Source: JBGAJN01 sp044224905 (GTDB lineage: Bacteria > Verrucomicrobiota > Verrucomicrobiia > Limisphaerales > JBGAJN01). From it: 64,000 bases of DNA. The DNA lies in assembly GCA_044224905.1 (NCBI GenBank), contig JBGAJN010000001.1, positions 1,550,001 to 1,614,000 of the forward strand. Reading direction: 5' to 3'. This document shows, in pieces, positions 45,733 to 56,244 of this stretch (positions are counted from its first letter, which is position 1; each line of letters begins with the position of its first letter). The notes under the pieces are model-generated. The model did not search any database, was not told where the DNA came from, and saw only the letters and a list, made by a program, of their open reading frames with translations. The position numbers were made by a program, and so were the translations under genes.

Positions 45733-46764
45733 ATGTCATACTTGTATCGCAAACAACGTTCGCCGTTCTGGTATGTTCAGTTTGTCGATGGGGACGGACG
45801 CAAGCACGACAAATCCACCGGGCTTCGGGTGGACAATCCAAACGACACGTCGAAGGCGAGGGCGCTTCGTGCAGAACTGGAAGCCAGGGAGCATCATCGC
45901 GCCCCCGTAGTAAACAGTGCTTCTTGGGACTCGTGGGTTCCCCAATTCCTTGAACGCCACTGCAAGTCGGAAAAAACGTTGGAACGATACGAGGACGCTT
46001 GGAAATGGCTTGCACTTTGGATGCAGCATCGGCGCATCCACTCACCGCGGCAACTCACCTACAAGCTCGGTATCGAATATCTGGACTGGCGGACGACCTT
46101 CAAAAAACGCACCGGAAAGACCGTTGTGCGAAACACCGCCATCTTCGAGTTGAAAACCTTGTCGCTGATCTTGGGTGAGGCCGTCCGTCTCGGACATGCC
46201 GATGCGAACCCGCTCGTTAATCTTAAACTTCACAAGGACAAACCGGCCCAGAAGCCCGAACTCACCGACGACGAAATCATCGTCATCCGCAAAGCACTGA
46301 AAGCAGAGCCGGACTGGATGCGCATTGCGTTCGAGATTGGTCTGAACACGGGCTGCCGCTTACGCGAAACACGAATACCGTGCGCTTGCTTGAATCTCAA
46401 AGAGAACAAAATCACTTTTCCCAACCCAAAGGGAGGCGAGGATCGGGCTTTCTCGATTCCGATGCCATCCGCGTTGCGACCTTTGTTTGAGCGGCTCAAG
46501 CGGGAGAGGAAGCAATTCACCTTGGAATTTCCTTTCCAGCCGTCGCGGCGGTGGCAGCAGTTCTTCATCAAGCTCAAGAAAACCCACCTGTGCTTTCACT
46601 GTTTGCGTGTGACCTACGTCAACCGGCTCCGCCGTGCGGGAGTGCCCCGTGAAGCTGCGATGCGGCTGGTGAACCATTCTTCCGAACTGATGCACCAGGT
46701 TTATCAACGGGAGAAGGTGGATGATGTCGCACAATGGCGCGACGCGGTTCAGTTCCCTGCCTAG
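45733..46764 (+). CDS. Tyrosine recombinase (phage integrase family)
   Basis: The ATG at 45733 starts the typical 'SYLYRKQRSPFWYVQFVDGDG' N-terminal arm-binding domain; the longer frame from 45694 is less likely. A SAM-like core-binding domain follows ('CKSEKTLERYEDAWKWLALW'). Catalytic residues in order are Arg in 'NTGCRLRET', His-x-x-Arg in 'CFHCLRVTYVNRL', His in 'LVNHSSELMHQ' and Tyr in 'HQVYQRE'. It is about 100 bases from the tRNA-Gly fragment and reads away from it, so it is the integrase of the element. Confidence 0.92.
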   Translation: MSYLYRKQRSPFWYVQFVDGDGRKHDKSTGLRVDNPNDTSKARALRAELEAREHHRAPVVNSASWDSWVPQFLERHCKSEKTLERYEDAWKWLALWMQHRRIHSPRQLTYKLGIEYLDWRTTFKKRTGKTVVRNTAIFELKTLSLILGEAVRLGHADANPLVNLKLHKDKPAQKPELTDDEIIVIRKALKAEPDWMRIAFEIGLNTGCRLRETRIPCACLNLKENKITFPNPKGGEDRAFSIPMPSALRPLFERLKRERKQFTLEFPFQPSRRWQQFFIKLKKTHLCFHCLRVTYVNRLRRAGVPREAAMRLVNHSSELMHQVYQREKVDDVAQWRDAVQFPA

Positions 46765-47098
46765 TCGGATTGCAGCCCGTGCTTGTGCGCGGATGGAACT
46801 GAACTTTCCGCGAACCGACGCACGGAAAAAAGTCCGCCGCACCTGAACGCCCCCGACAGTGTCCGAATCCCATGCTTTGCGAGAACGACGTTTCCGCCGC
46901 GCCCGCGCGCCACGTTCGGCTGGCCATTGTATGGCGGCGCTGCGGGTGTAAAGGTATTGCTCGTTCCTGCGCTCCACCTTGACACTCCTCACGCCGCCAA
47001 GATTTCTGCCTCTAGGAATTGCGCGCGGGGTTCTGTGCTCTTGAGAGATTGGTGGACGCCACAGCGCGTGCCAGCCTACGATGCGTCCGCTTCAGCAC
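46765..47098. other. Gap between the integrase and the helicase operon, with no gene seen
   Basis: These 334 bases contain no convincing reading frame. A TTGACA at 46979-46984 could be a -35 box for the helicase operon, but the hexamer 17 bases downstream (ATTTCT) is a poor -10, so a promoter is only suspected. A copy of the attachment core is not seen. Confidence 0.35.
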
Positions 47099-50000
47099 AT
47101 GGACATCTTTGAGATTCACCGCCAAATCGTGGGCGACTACGCGAACTACATTCGCAGCTTCGTCTCCATCGCCGACGATGAATTGCGAAAGCGGGTCGAG
47201 CAGGATCTCAACGACGGTCACCTCTGGCCGGAGCCGCTTCTGGCGTTCAATCCCGCGTTTGCCACTGTTGGCCGGGTGGAACAACTCGCAGCCTCGGGTC
47301 TGTTCGCGCCTCAATTGGCTGACGCCTTGCGCGGTTTTGAACTCTTTGAGCATCAGTTAAAGGCCATCAAGCTGGGGGCTAGCGGCGAGGATTTCATCGT
47401 CACTTCAGGCACCGGATCGGGCAAGTCCCTCACCTACATCGCGGCCATTTTCGACCATCTGCTGCGGGCGGGAACGCCGGTTCCGCCGGGGGTGACTGCG
47501 GTGGTGGTTTATCCCCTGAACGCGCTGGTGAATTCGCAGGAGGAGGAGTTGCGGCGCTATGCTGACAATTACGAAAAGGCTCGGGGAGAGAAATTCCCGA
47601 CCCGGTTCGCGAAGTTTACCGGGCAGGAGGACGTCGCTCGCCGTCAGGAACTGGAAGCTGAACCACCGCATATCCTGCTGACGAACTACATGATGCTGGA
47701 ATTGTTGCTCACTCGGGGCAGTCACTCCACGCTTCGCAAGGCCATTTACGACGAACTGCGTTTCCTCGTGTTCGACGAGTTGCACACTTATCGCGGCCGG
47801 CAGGGTGCGGATGTCGGTTTGTTGATTCGGAGGATTCGCGCGCGTGCCAAACGTTCGGTGGTATGCATCGGCACGTCCGCGACGATGGTTTCGGTCGGCA
47901 CATTGTTGGAACAGCGGCAGCAGGTCGCGCGGGTCGCCGAGCAACTTTTTGGCAAACCGTTCAAAGCGGAATCAGTGGTTCAAGAGAAGCTTGATCCACG
48001 TTTTTCCGGCGTGCCCAAAGCGGAGGCGCTGAAAGCGGCGGTTAGTGCGCCCGTGAATCTCAGCGCCGCAGAAGCCGCTCTGCGCGCGTATCCGACCGCA
48101 GCCTGGCTGGAGTCGCGGGTTGCGTTGTTGGAACGCGATGGTCAGCTCGTCCGCAATCAGCCGCTTACCGTTTCACGAATCGTTGAATTGCTCGCTGAAG
48201 ACACTGGGCTTTCCACCGAACGGTGCGCTGGGCATTTGCGCGACGTTCTGCTGTGGACCGCACAGGTCAATGCCAACCTGCCTCCGGAGCGCAAGCGTTA
48301 CGCCTTCCTCCCGTTCAAACTCCACCAGTTCTTCTCACAAACAGGCGCCGTCTATCTCACGCTCGATCGCGGCGGGCAGCGCCACATCACGTTGCAGGCT
48401 GGTTATCACGTTCCCGGCGAGCCGGAGCGCCCGTTGTATCCCGCTGTTTTCAGCCGCTTCTCTGGCGAGACATTTTTGTGCGTCGCCAAGGATGCCTCCG
48501 GCCGCAAGCTCAGACCGCGCCCGTTTTATGCGTCTGAGGACGACGATGAGGATTCGACGCGGGGCTATTTGATTCCCAACGCGGACGTTTGGAATCCTGA
48601 AACGGACGAGGAACTGCTTCCCGATTCCTGGCTCGAAGATGGCCCCGGCGGCAAACGGCGCGTGGTGAAGAAATACCGGTCACGTGTGCCGCAGCGTCTT
48701 TTTTACGATGCTCAAGGCAACTGTTCGGACGAGCCGCGCGAGGGCTTCATGCAGGGCTGGTTCATGACCGCGCCGCTTTTGTTCGACCCGACATCCGGCC
48801 TCATGCCCGACCGGCAGACGAAAGACACCACCAAACTCAGCCAGCTCGGGACCGAAGGCCGCAGCACAGCCACGAGCATTTCGGCGTTCGCCATCCTCAC
48901 GCGAATGCAAGAACACAGCTACTCCCTGCGCGACCAAAAGCTTTTGAGCTTCATGGACAATCGCCAGGATGCCGCGCTGCAAGCCGGCCACTTCAACGAT
49001 TTCATGGATGTCGTCCGGCTGCGCTCCGCCATTCGGAAAGCCGTCGCAACCGCCGAGGGAAATCGGCTCCGGCTCACCACGCTCGGCCGCGCGGTGCGCA
49101 CGGCGAGCGGCCTTCGATTCGAGGATTTCGCCAACGGCGGCTCGGACCTCCCGGAGTTCCGCAAACGCATCTACGAGGAAACGCTTGAATCTTATTTCGC
49201 GTTTCGCGCCATCCACGATCTTCGGCGCGGTTGGCGGGTGGTGCTGCCGAACCTTGAACAGTGTGCCTTGCTCGAAATTGATTACGATCATCTCGATGAA
49301 ATTGCCGCCCTCGACAGCCTGTGGGCTGAGATTCCGCTGCTCAGTCAGCTTGCCGTGAAGGACCGGCGTGAGTTGCTCCGCGTCACGCTCGATTTCTTCC
49401 GACACGAATTCGCATTGAACAGCGAATCCTATCTGACGGAGGCGAAGATCAAAGAGCACGCCACTGCTTTCCGGGAACGGCTGCTCGCGCCGTGGCGCTA
49501 TGAAGACGAAGAGGATATTCCAACGCCCACTTCCATTCGCACGGAGGCACTCGCGCGCTACAGTCGCCGCGAAACGCGCAGCATCGGTCCGCAAAGTGGC
49601 TACGGGAAATTCGTCCGTAACCTCGCCCGCGAAAAGGCGGCGATGGAGATGCGCCCGGCGGATTACGCCGACTTCATCGAGAAACTTCTGGCCGCGCTCG
49701 AACATAAGGCGGGTTACCTGACGAGCAACGACGCAAAAACACGCAACGGGCAGCCCACCCGCGTATACCAGCTCAAACTCACCGAAGTAGTTTGGAAACT
49801 AGGCGATGGCAAAACCGTCCGTGCGGATGCGGTGAAACTCCGCGCTTACAAACAACTGACCCTTCGCCCCAATCCCTTTTTCCAAGAGGTCTATCGCCGC
49901 GATTTCAGCGCTGGCAAATTGCTGCTCGCTGCCGATCACACGGGACAGCTCGGCTACAAGGACAAGCAAGACCGCGAAGAACGCTTCCGCGCGGAGTGGA

Positions 50001-52261
50001 AGACCAAGGACGGTCGCGATGACGAGGCGGAAATCCGGCGACGTTCGATCAGTGCGCTATTCTGCTCGCCCACGATGGAATTGGGCATCGACATCGGTGG
50101 TCTGAGCGTGGTCCACATGCGCAATGCTCCGCCGAATCCGTCAAACTACTCTCAGCGGAGCGGACGTGCCGGTCGCAGCGGCCAGCCGGCATTGGTCTTC
50201 ACTTTTTGCGGTTCGCAGTCGAACCACGACCGCCACTACTTCCGCAACCAGAGCGACCTGGTCGCGGGCCAGGTGGTGCCTCCGCGACTGGATCTGCTGA
50301 ACGAGGAACTGCTGCGCACGCATCTGCACGCTGTTTTTCTTTCCGAAATTGGGTTGCCGGGCTTGAAAGATTCCGTCCCCGACCTGCTGGACTTGAATCG
50401 TTCAGACCTGCCGTTGCTCGACACGGTTTCCGCCGCCTTGAATTTGCAGCCGGCGGAAGTCACCAAAGTTCGCAACGCCTTTGAACGGGCGATCGCAGAT
50501 TTTCGCGAGCGCCTGGTCAGTGAGCCAACGGCGTGGTTTTCGAGTGGCTGGATCGAGGCCGAACTTGGTTGCCTCGGCAAGCGGCTCAACGACGCACTGG
50601 AACGTTGGCGCGGTCTTTATCGAAGCGCCCAGACGCAACTCAGTTCCGCTTCGCAGCGGATCAACAGCGGCCTCTATCCTGCGAACAGCCCGGAGTTCAA
50701 AGACGCCCAGCTAGAACAACGTCTCGCGCAGAAGCAACTCGACCTGCTCCGCAACAAAACCACCGGCGGTGAGCTGTCCGAGTTCTACGTCTACCGTTAC
50801 CTCGCCGCAGAAGGCTTTCTGCCAGGTTACAATTTCACCCGGCTTCCGCTGCGGGTCCTGCTGCCGCAGAGCGACGCTGGCGTGGAGTTCATCTCCCGTC
50901 CCCGCCACATCGCGTTGCGCGAGTTCGGACCGAACAACGTCATCTATCACAAGGGACAGAAGTTCGAGATTACGCAGCTTCTCGGCGACCCGCCTGGCAA
51001 CCGATTCGAGAACGCGGTCGTCAGCATCAAGGCCGGCTATTTTCTGCGTGGCGATCAGACCAAGGCGAACGTCTGCCCGTTTTCCGGCGAAGACCTGACG
51101 ACTCAGGCCAATAAAGAACCGCTCCACTTCCTGCTCGCGCTGGGCGAAACGCGGGCCACGGCGCGCTCCCGCATCACCTGCGAGGAAGAGGAACGCGTGA
51201 CCAAGGGTTATCAGATTGATACCTACTTTACGCTCGACGACCTCACCCGGCTCGGTCCGACTGGCATGGTCAAGGCGGGCGGCGAAGTGCTCTTGCGGTT
51301 GCGTTACCTGCCGACTGCGCGCCTCGTGTGGGTGAACCGCAAATGGCGTGTCGCGCGTGAGGATAAAAACGGATTCGCAATTGATGTGAAGACCGGTGTG
51401 TTTGTCAGCGACAAGCATCGCGCGGAACTCACCGACAAAGGCGAATCCACCGACCACATTCGCGACGTGATGTTCTACACGACGAACATTGCCGACGCGC
51501 TTTACGTCGAGCCGGTGCCCGCGCTCGGACTGGATGAAGACGGCGTGCTGACTCTCCAATACGCGCTCAAGCGGGCGATGGAGCGAGTTTTCCAAATCGA
51601 ACCTGCCGAGCTTGGCGTCACTCCCATCGGCGACCCGGAACACCCGAACATTCTTTATTACGAAGCCGCCGAAGGAAGCCTCGGCGTGTTGAGCCAGATC
51701 GTTGAGCAGGCCGGTCCCTGGCGACGTGTCATCGAAGAAGCGTTGAAAGTTTGCCAGTTTGAGTCCGACCCGACCGCCAGCAAAGCATCCTACGAAAACC
51801 TGCTAGATTATTACAATCAGCGGCATCACCCCCGCCTCGATCGGTGGCTCATCAAGGGCGCACTGGAACGACTCGCAGCGTGTTCGTTTGAAACGGTGAA
51901 CAATCCGCCCTACGCGGATTACGAAGACCACTACCGGCGAATCGGCCGGCAGATTGACCCGAACTCTTCCACCGAACGAAAGTTTCTCGACCATCTCCAC
52001 GCGCAAGGCTTGCGTCTGCCCGATGCCGCTCAAAAACCTTTCCCCGGCATTTATGTAATGCCGGACTTTTTCTACGCGCCAAATATCTGGGTCTTCTGCG
52101 ACGGCACGCCGCACGATGATCCCGCTCTCCGCAACGAGGATGAAACGAAGCGTCAGGCCATCATCAACGCCGGTGGCGAAGTCGTGGTCTGGTATTACCG
52201 CGACAGCCTTGAGGAACTTGTTCGCCGACGCGGCGACATCTTCCGAAAAGTCCGCGACTAA
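47099..52261 (+). CDS. Large DEAD/DEAH-box helicase with DUF1998-type C-terminus (DISARM/Druantia-like)
   Basis: The start was set at the ATG at 47099, giving 'MDIFEIHRQIVGDYANYIRSF', an N-terminus common to this helicase group; an ATG at 47081 adds six residues. The 1,720-residue protein has Walker A 'TSGTGSGKSL' (Lys109), 'FDELHTYRG' (Asp226-Glu-Leu-His) and a second helicase domain with 'PTMELGIDIGGLSVVHMRN' (~990) and 'YSQRSGRAGRSGQPALVF' (~1018). Near residue 1,500 'ILYYEAAEGSLGVLSQIV' recalls DUF1998/MZB modules. In Druantia (DruE) and DISARM (DrmA plus DrmB) such parts act in phage defence. It is the first gene of the defence-like operon; the next ATG is 10 bases after its stop. Confidence 0.85.
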   Translation: MDIFEIHRQIVGDYANYIRSFVSIADDELRKRVEQDLNDGHLWPEPLLAFNPAFATVGRVEQLAASGLFAPQLADALRGFELFEHQLKAIKLGASGEDFIVTSGTGSGKSLTYIAAIFDHLLRAGTPVPPGVTAVVVYPLNALVNSQEEELRRYADNYEKARGEKFPTRFAKFTGQEDVARRQELEAEPPHILLTNYMMLELLLTRGSHSTLRKAIYDELRFLVFDELHTYRGRQGADVGLLIRRIRARAKRSVVCIGTSATMVSVGTLLEQRQQVARVAEQLFGKPFKAESVVQEKLDPRFSGVPKAEALKAAVSAPVNLSAAEAALRAYPTAAWLESRVALLERDGQLVRNQPLTVSRIVELLAEDTGLSTERCAGHLRDVLLWTAQVNANLPPERKRYAFLPFKLHQFFSQTGAVYLTLDRGGQRHITLQAGYHVPGEPERPLYPAVFSRFSGETFLCVAKDASGRKLRPRPFYASEDDDEDSTRGYLIPNADVWNPETDEELLPDSWLEDGPGGKRRVVKKYRSRVPQRLFYDAQGNCSDEPREGFMQGWFMTAPLLFDPTSGLMPDRQTKDTTKLSQLGTEGRSTATSISAFAILTRMQEHSYSLRDQKLLSFMDNRQDAALQAGHFNDFMDVVRLRSAIRKAVATAEGNRLRLTTLGRAVRTASGLRFEDFANGGSDLPEFRKRIYEETLESYFAFRAIHDLRRGWRVVLPNLEQCALLEIDYDHLDEIAALDSLWAEIPLLSQLAVKDRRELLRVTLDFFRHEFALNSESYLTEAKIKEHATAFRERLLAPWRYEDEEDIPTPTSIRTEALARYSRRETRSIGPQSGYGKFVRNLAREKAAMEMRPADYADFIEKLLAALEHKAGYLTSNDAKTRNGQPTRVYQLKLTEVVWKLGDGKTVRADAVKLRAYKQLTLRPNPFFQEVYRRDFSAGKLLLAADHTGQLGYKDKQDREERFRAEWKTKDGRDDEAEIRRRSISALFCSPTMELGIDIGGLSVVHMRNAPPNPSNYSQRSGRAGRSGQPALVFTFCGSQSNHDRHYFRNQSDLVAGQVVPPRLDLLNEELLRTHLHAVFLSEIGLPGLKDSVPDLLDLNRSDLPLLDTVSAALNLQPAEVTKVRNAFERAIADFRERLVSEPTAWFSSGWIEAELGCLGKRLNDALERWRGLYRSAQTQLSSASQRINSGLYPANSPEFKDAQLEQRLAQKQLDLLRNKTTGGELSEFYVYRYLAAEGFLPGYNFTRLPLRVLLPQSDAGVEFISRPRHIALREFGPNNVIYHKGQKFEITQLLGDPPGNRFENAVVSIKAGYFLRGDQTKANVCPFSGEDLTTQANKEPLHFLLALGETRATARSRITCEEEERVTKGYQIDTYFTLDDLTRLGPTGMVKAGGEVLLRLRYLPTARLVWVNRKWRVAREDKNGFAIDVKTGVFVSDKHRAELTDKGESTDHIRDVMFYTTNIADALYVEPVPALGLDEDGVLTLQYALKRAMERVFQIEPAELGVTPIGDPEHPNILYYEAAEGSLGVLSQIVEQAGPWRRVIEEALKVCQFESDPTASKASYENLLDYYNQRHHPRLDRWLIKGALERLAACSFETVNNPPYADYEDHYRRIGRQIDPNSSTERKFLDHLHAQGLRLPDAAQKPFPGIYVMPDFFYAPNIWVFCDGTPHDDPALRNEDETKRQAIINAGGEVVVWYYRDSLEELVRRRGDIFRKVRD

Positions 52262-52270
52262 AGCGCTCAC

Positions 52271-55126
52271 ATGCCCTCAACGCTCACCTCTCCCGGTCGT
52301 CTTGTCAGCCTTCGCGGGCGGGAATGGGTCGTCTTGCCCTCCGATGACGCCGAAACCCTGCTGCTGAAACCGCTCGGCGGTTCGGATGAGGAAATCACGG
52401 GCATTTACTTGCCGCTTGGATTCAAGGACGACGAACCCAGCGAAGCAGAATTCCCCGCTCCCAAGAAAGATGACCTTGGCGCGTTCTCATCCGCCCGCCT
52501 GCTGCTCGAATCGGCGCGCCTTGCTTTCCGCAACGGTGCCGGTCCGTTTCGCTGCCTGGCGAAGTTGTCGTTTCGCGCCCGTGCCTATCAGATGGTCCCG
52601 CTCATCATGGCGCTCCGCCATGAACCCGTTCGGCTTCTGGTAGCGGACGACGTGGGTGTTGGTAAAACGATTGAGGCTTTGCTCATCGCGCGCGAGCTTC
52701 TTGAACGCCGCATCATTCGCCGCTTCGCTGTGCTTTGCCTGCCGCATCTGTGTGACCAGTGGCAGGAAGAAATTCGCGCGAAGATTGGTATCGAGGCCGT
52801 GGTCATCCGCTCGAACACCCAGGCGCGTCTCGACCGTGAGATTCACGGCGACGCCAGCGTCTTTCAGCACTTCCCGTTTCAGGTTCTGAGCATTGACTAC
52901 ATCAAGAGCGACGCACGGCGCGACGTGTTCGTGAGCCAGTGTCCGGAACTTGTCATCCTTGACGAAGCTCACACTTGCGCCCGGCCAAGCGGAGCAAGTC
53001 CCGGTCAGCAACAGCGCCACGACCTGATGCGCCGCATTGCGGAGAAGGACGAGCAACATCTCGTGATGCTCACCGCCACGCCCCACAGCGGAAAGCCGGA
53101 GGAATTCCAGTCGCTGCTCGGTTTGCTGCACCGTGATTTTGCGGAACTGGATTTGCCAATGGCGACACCTGAGCAACGGAAGCGCCTCGCCAAACATTTT
53201 GTTCAGCGTCGTCGTGGTGACGTGCTGAAGTGGATGGGCGAGGACACGCCGTTCGCGAAACGCGAAGCCGGAGAAATCTCCTACGAACTCGGCCAGTCCT
53301 ACGCCACGCTTTTCGACCAAGTGCTGGATTTTGCCCGCAAACTTGTCAGCACGGACTCCGGCTCGGAGCGCGAACAACGTGTTCACTATTGGACCGCGCT
53401 CGGTCTCTTGCGCGGCATCATGTCCAGTCCCGCCGCCGGCGCCGAGATGCTTCGTAATCGCCTCGAATCCACCAACACGAAACAAGAGGACAATCAGGAG
53501 AATCCCGTTCACGATTCATCCGACGGATTCCTGCTTGATGTCACTCCCAGCCAGACGGTGGAACAAGTTTCATGGAGCGATCCGCAGAAGCGGCAACTAG
53601 CCTCTTTTGCCCGGCAGCTTGAATCCCTCGCCGGTCCGAAGCATGACGGCAAACTGGAAGCTGCCGCCAAGACACTGGCGGAGTGGTTGCGCGACGGCTA
53701 TCAGCCCGTCGTCTTCTGCCGCTATCTCGCGACGGCTCGTTACGTCGGTGAACAGCTTCGATCAGTCCTTGCCTCGAAATTCAAAGACTTGCGAGTGGAA
53801 GTTGTAACGAGTGAAGACCCCGACGATGTTCGCCGCCAGCGCGTGACCGACCTTGGAAATGCCCCGCGCCGTTTGCTCGTCGCCACGGATTGCCTCTCGG
53901 AAGGCATCAATCTTCAAGAGGCTTTCACGGCTGTGCTGCATTACGACCTGCCGTGGAATCCCAACCGCCTCGAACAACGCGAAGGCCGCGTGGATCGTTT
54001 CGGACAGACCGCCGAACAGGTGAAGACGTTTCTGCTGTTTGGTCGCGACAATCCCATTGATGGCCTCGTGCTTGGCGTCATCTTGGAGAAGGTTCGCCAG
54101 ATTCGCCGCGACCGTGGCATCACCGTTCCATTTCCCGAGGACAGCCGCACTGTGCTTGACACCGTGGCGAAGGCTCTTCTGTTCAATCCCGACCGCACGG
54201 TCAAAGCCATTTCCGATAAGAATCAACTCAAACTCGGACTCGACGATTTCGCCGAAGCACGAGAAGCCGAACTGCGCATCACTCACAAAATTGAAGAGGC
54301 CGCAAAGCGGGAGGATGCCACGCGCTCACTCTTTGCGCAGCACTCCATCAAATCGGAGGAACTCGAAACCGATCTCCACGAAGCCGATGCCGCCATTGGT
54401 GACGTGAACGCAGTCGAGCGTTTCGTCACCGGAACGCTCACCGAATTGCTGGGCGTTCAGATTGACGAAACCAAGACCGACTGGCGATTGCACACCGGCA
54501 ATCTTCCTGCCTCACTCCGCGCCCATCTTCCCGACGACGCATTGCTCGACGTGAGCTTCCGTTCGCCGACGCCCAAGAAGCATCTTTATCTCGGCCGCAA
54601 TCATCCCTTCGTTGAAGCCCTCTGCCAGTTCGTCATGGCGCGCAGCTTGGCCCGCGACCGTATGGGTGCGGCGGCCCGCGCTGCCGTCATGCACAGCAAA
54701 GAAGTCGCAACGAAGACCACGCTCATGCTGTTCCGCTGCCGTAATGTCATCGGCGAGAAGAACGGCCCGGCGCGCATCGTTGCGGAAGAGATGCTCGTGT
54801 GGGGTTATCGCGGCTCACCGAAAGACGGCAATTTTCTCACCAATGATGAAGCCGTGAGGTTGCTTCACCAGGCCCGGCCCGCTGGCGACCTCACGCCCCA
54901 GGCCCGCGAAAACTTTTTCGACAACGAAATCAAACTCGTCGGCCATCTCCGCAAGGAATTCGATGCCGTGGCCGAGGAGCGCAACAAGCACCTGGTCGAG
55001 GCGCACGAACGCTTCAGCCGTTTCTTCCGTGCGGGTCGCTTCGAGGTTGTGTATCCCGTGCTCCCGATGGACATCCTCGGCCTCTACGTTCTGCTGCCGG
55101 AGTCCCAGAAGAACTCCACTCCATGA
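52271..55126 (+). CDS. SNF2-type helicase, DrmD-like
   Basis: This 951-residue protein opens with a small beta domain ('SPGRLVSLRGREWVVLP', 'GGSDEEITGIYLPLGF') that I associate with DrmD, the SNF2 helicase of class 1 DISARM. Motor motifs are Walker A 'ADDVGVGKTIEALLIARE' (Lys132), 'VILDEAHTCARP' (Asp231-Glu-Ala-His), 'MLTATPHSGKPEEF' and, in the second lobe, 'ATDCLSEGINLQEAF' and 'RLEQREGRVDRFGQ'. The C-terminal 350 residues are partly coiled coil. It probably translocates on or senses invading DNA. Its stop overlaps the start of the nuclease gene (ATGA). Confidence 0.88.
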   Translation: MPSTLTSPGRLVSLRGREWVVLPSDDAETLLLKPLGGSDEEITGIYLPLGFKDDEPSEAEFPAPKKDDLGAFSSARLLLESARLAFRNGAGPFRCLAKLSFRARAYQMVPLIMALRHEPVRLLVADDVGVGKTIEALLIARELLERRIIRRFAVLCLPHLCDQWQEEIRAKIGIEAVVIRSNTQARLDREIHGDASVFQHFPFQVLSIDYIKSDARRDVFVSQCPELVILDEAHTCARPSGASPGQQQRHDLMRRIAEKDEQHLVMLTATPHSGKPEEFQSLLGLLHRDFAELDLPMATPEQRKRLAKHFVQRRRGDVLKWMGEDTPFAKREAGEISYELGQSYATLFDQVLDFARKLVSTDSGSEREQRVHYWTALGLLRGIMSSPAAGAEMLRNRLESTNTKQEDNQENPVHDSSDGFLLDVTPSQTVEQVSWSDPQKRQLASFARQLESLAGPKHDGKLEAAAKTLAEWLRDGYQPVVFCRYLATARYVGEQLRSVLASKFKDLRVEVVTSEDPDDVRRQRVTDLGNAPRRLLVATDCLSEGINLQEAFTAVLHYDLPWNPNRLEQREGRVDRFGQTAEQVKTFLLFGRDNPIDGLVLGVILEKVRQIRRDRGITVPFPEDSRTVLDTVAKALLFNPDRTVKAISDKNQLKLGLDDFAEAREAELRITHKIEEAAKREDATRSLFAQHSIKSEELETDLHEADAAIGDVNAVERFVTGTLTELLGVQIDETKTDWRLHTGNLPASLRAHLPDDALLDVSFRSPTPKKHLYLGRNHPFVEALCQFVMARSLARDRMGAAARAAVMHSKEVATKTTLMLFRCRNVIGEKNGPARIVAEEMLVWGYRGSPKDGNFLTNDEAVRLLHQARPAGDLTPQARENFFDNEIKLVGHLRKEFDAVAEERNKHLVEAHERFSRFFRAGRFEVVYPVLPMDILGLYVLLPESQKNSTP

Positions 55127-56244
55127 AACAAAAACTTTCACTCGCCAAAACGTCCGCGCCGCTGTCGGGCAAGATTGTCCCCGCCGGGTTGCTGTCAGAC
55201 GTGCGCGAGTTGATTCTGTCCGCCCGGTTATCCGTGGCGCACACCGTCAACGCTTCCCTGGCCGCGCTCTACTGGCAGGTTGGCAATCGCATTCGGAAAG
55301 ACATCCTGATGGAGAAGCGGGCCGAATACGGGGAGCAGATTGTGTCAACACTGTCGTCACAATTGGAGGCGGAGTTTGGCCGGGGATTCGGGAGTCGAAA
55401 TCTCTTTCGCATGATCCGCTTTGCGGAGGTGTTCCCCGATCAGAAGATTGTGTCAACACTGTTGACACAGTTGGGCTGGAGTCACTTTTTGCACCTCTTC
55501 CCGCTCAAGAAACATTTGCAGCGCGACTTCTACGCGGAGATGTGCCGCATCGAGCGATGGAGCGTGCGGACGTTGCGAAAGAAGATCGGCGGGATGCTCT
55601 ACGAGCGCACCGCCCTGTCGAAGAAGCCCGACCAGCTCGCGGAACTGGAACTCCAAAAGCTCCGGGAGGAAGACAAGCTCACACCTGATCTCATCTTTCG
55701 CGATCCTTACCTGCTCGATTTCCTCGGCCTCAGGGGCGCGTATTCGGAGAAGGATTTGGAGACGGCCATTCTGCGCGAACTCGAAGAGTTCCTCGTCGAG
55801 TTGGGTAGCGACTTCGCCTTTGTCGCCCGTCAGAAAAGAATCGTGGTGGACGGCGAAGATTTCTATCTCGACCTCCTTTTCTACCATCGGCGGCTGCGAC
55901 GGCTTGTCGTGATTGACCTAAAGCTGGAGAAGTTCGCGCCCAGCGACGTGGGGCAAATGGAGTTCTACATGCGTTGGCTGAAGAAGCATGAAATGCGGCC
56001 GGGCGAGAACGAACCGTTGGGCTTGATTCTGTGCGCTGAGAAATCCGATGAGCGTATTGAACTGTTTGAACTCGCGAAGCGCGGCATCCGGGTCGGCGAA
56101 TACCTGACCGAACTGCCGCCCAAGAAACAGTTGGCTCAGAGACTCCACGACGCCGTTCAACTGGCCCGCGCCCGTCTTGGGGAAAAAGTTGCGTCCGCCA
56201 AAGGACTGCCCACGCCAAAGTCACGCCGCCGTAAGAAAGCATGA
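55123..56244 (+). CDS. DUF1016 (YhcG-type) PD-(D/E)xK nuclease
   Basis: The N-terminal DUF1016 domain has 'SVAHTVNASLAALYWQVGNRI' and 'FSRRLFRMIRFAEVF'-like helices ('GSRNLFRMIRFAEVFP'). The C-terminal domain has the nuclease core: Asp250 in 'EDFYLDLLFYHRRLRRL' and Asp265-x-Lys267 in 'VVIDLKLEKF', with 'GQMEFYMRWLKKHE' following, as in PD-(D/E)xK enzymes. The length of 373 residues is normal. Overlapping ATGA junctions on both sides tie it to the SNF2 helicase and the methylase, so it may be the DNA-cutting part of the system, standing where DISARM would have DrmC. Sequence also contains 'IVSTLSSQL' and 'IVSTLLTQL', a short internal repeat. Confidence 0.9.
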   Translation: MKQKLSLAKTSAPLSGKIVPAGLLSDVRELILSARLSVAHTVNASLAALYWQVGNRIRKDILMEKRAEYGEQIVSTLSSQLEAEFGRGFGSRNLFRMIRFAEVFPDQKIVSTLLTQLGWSHFLHLFPLKKHLQRDFYAEMCRIERWSVRTLRKKIGGMLYERTALSKKPDQLAELELQKLREEDKLTPDLIFRDPYLLDFLGLRGAYSEKDLETAILRELEEFLVELGSDFAFVARQKRIVVDGEDFYLDLLFYHRRLRRLVVIDLKLEKFAPSDVGQMEFYMRWLKKHEMRPGENEPLGLILCAEKSDERIELFELAKRGIRVGEYLTELPPKKQLAQRLHDAVQLARARLGEKVASAKGLPTPKSRRRKKA

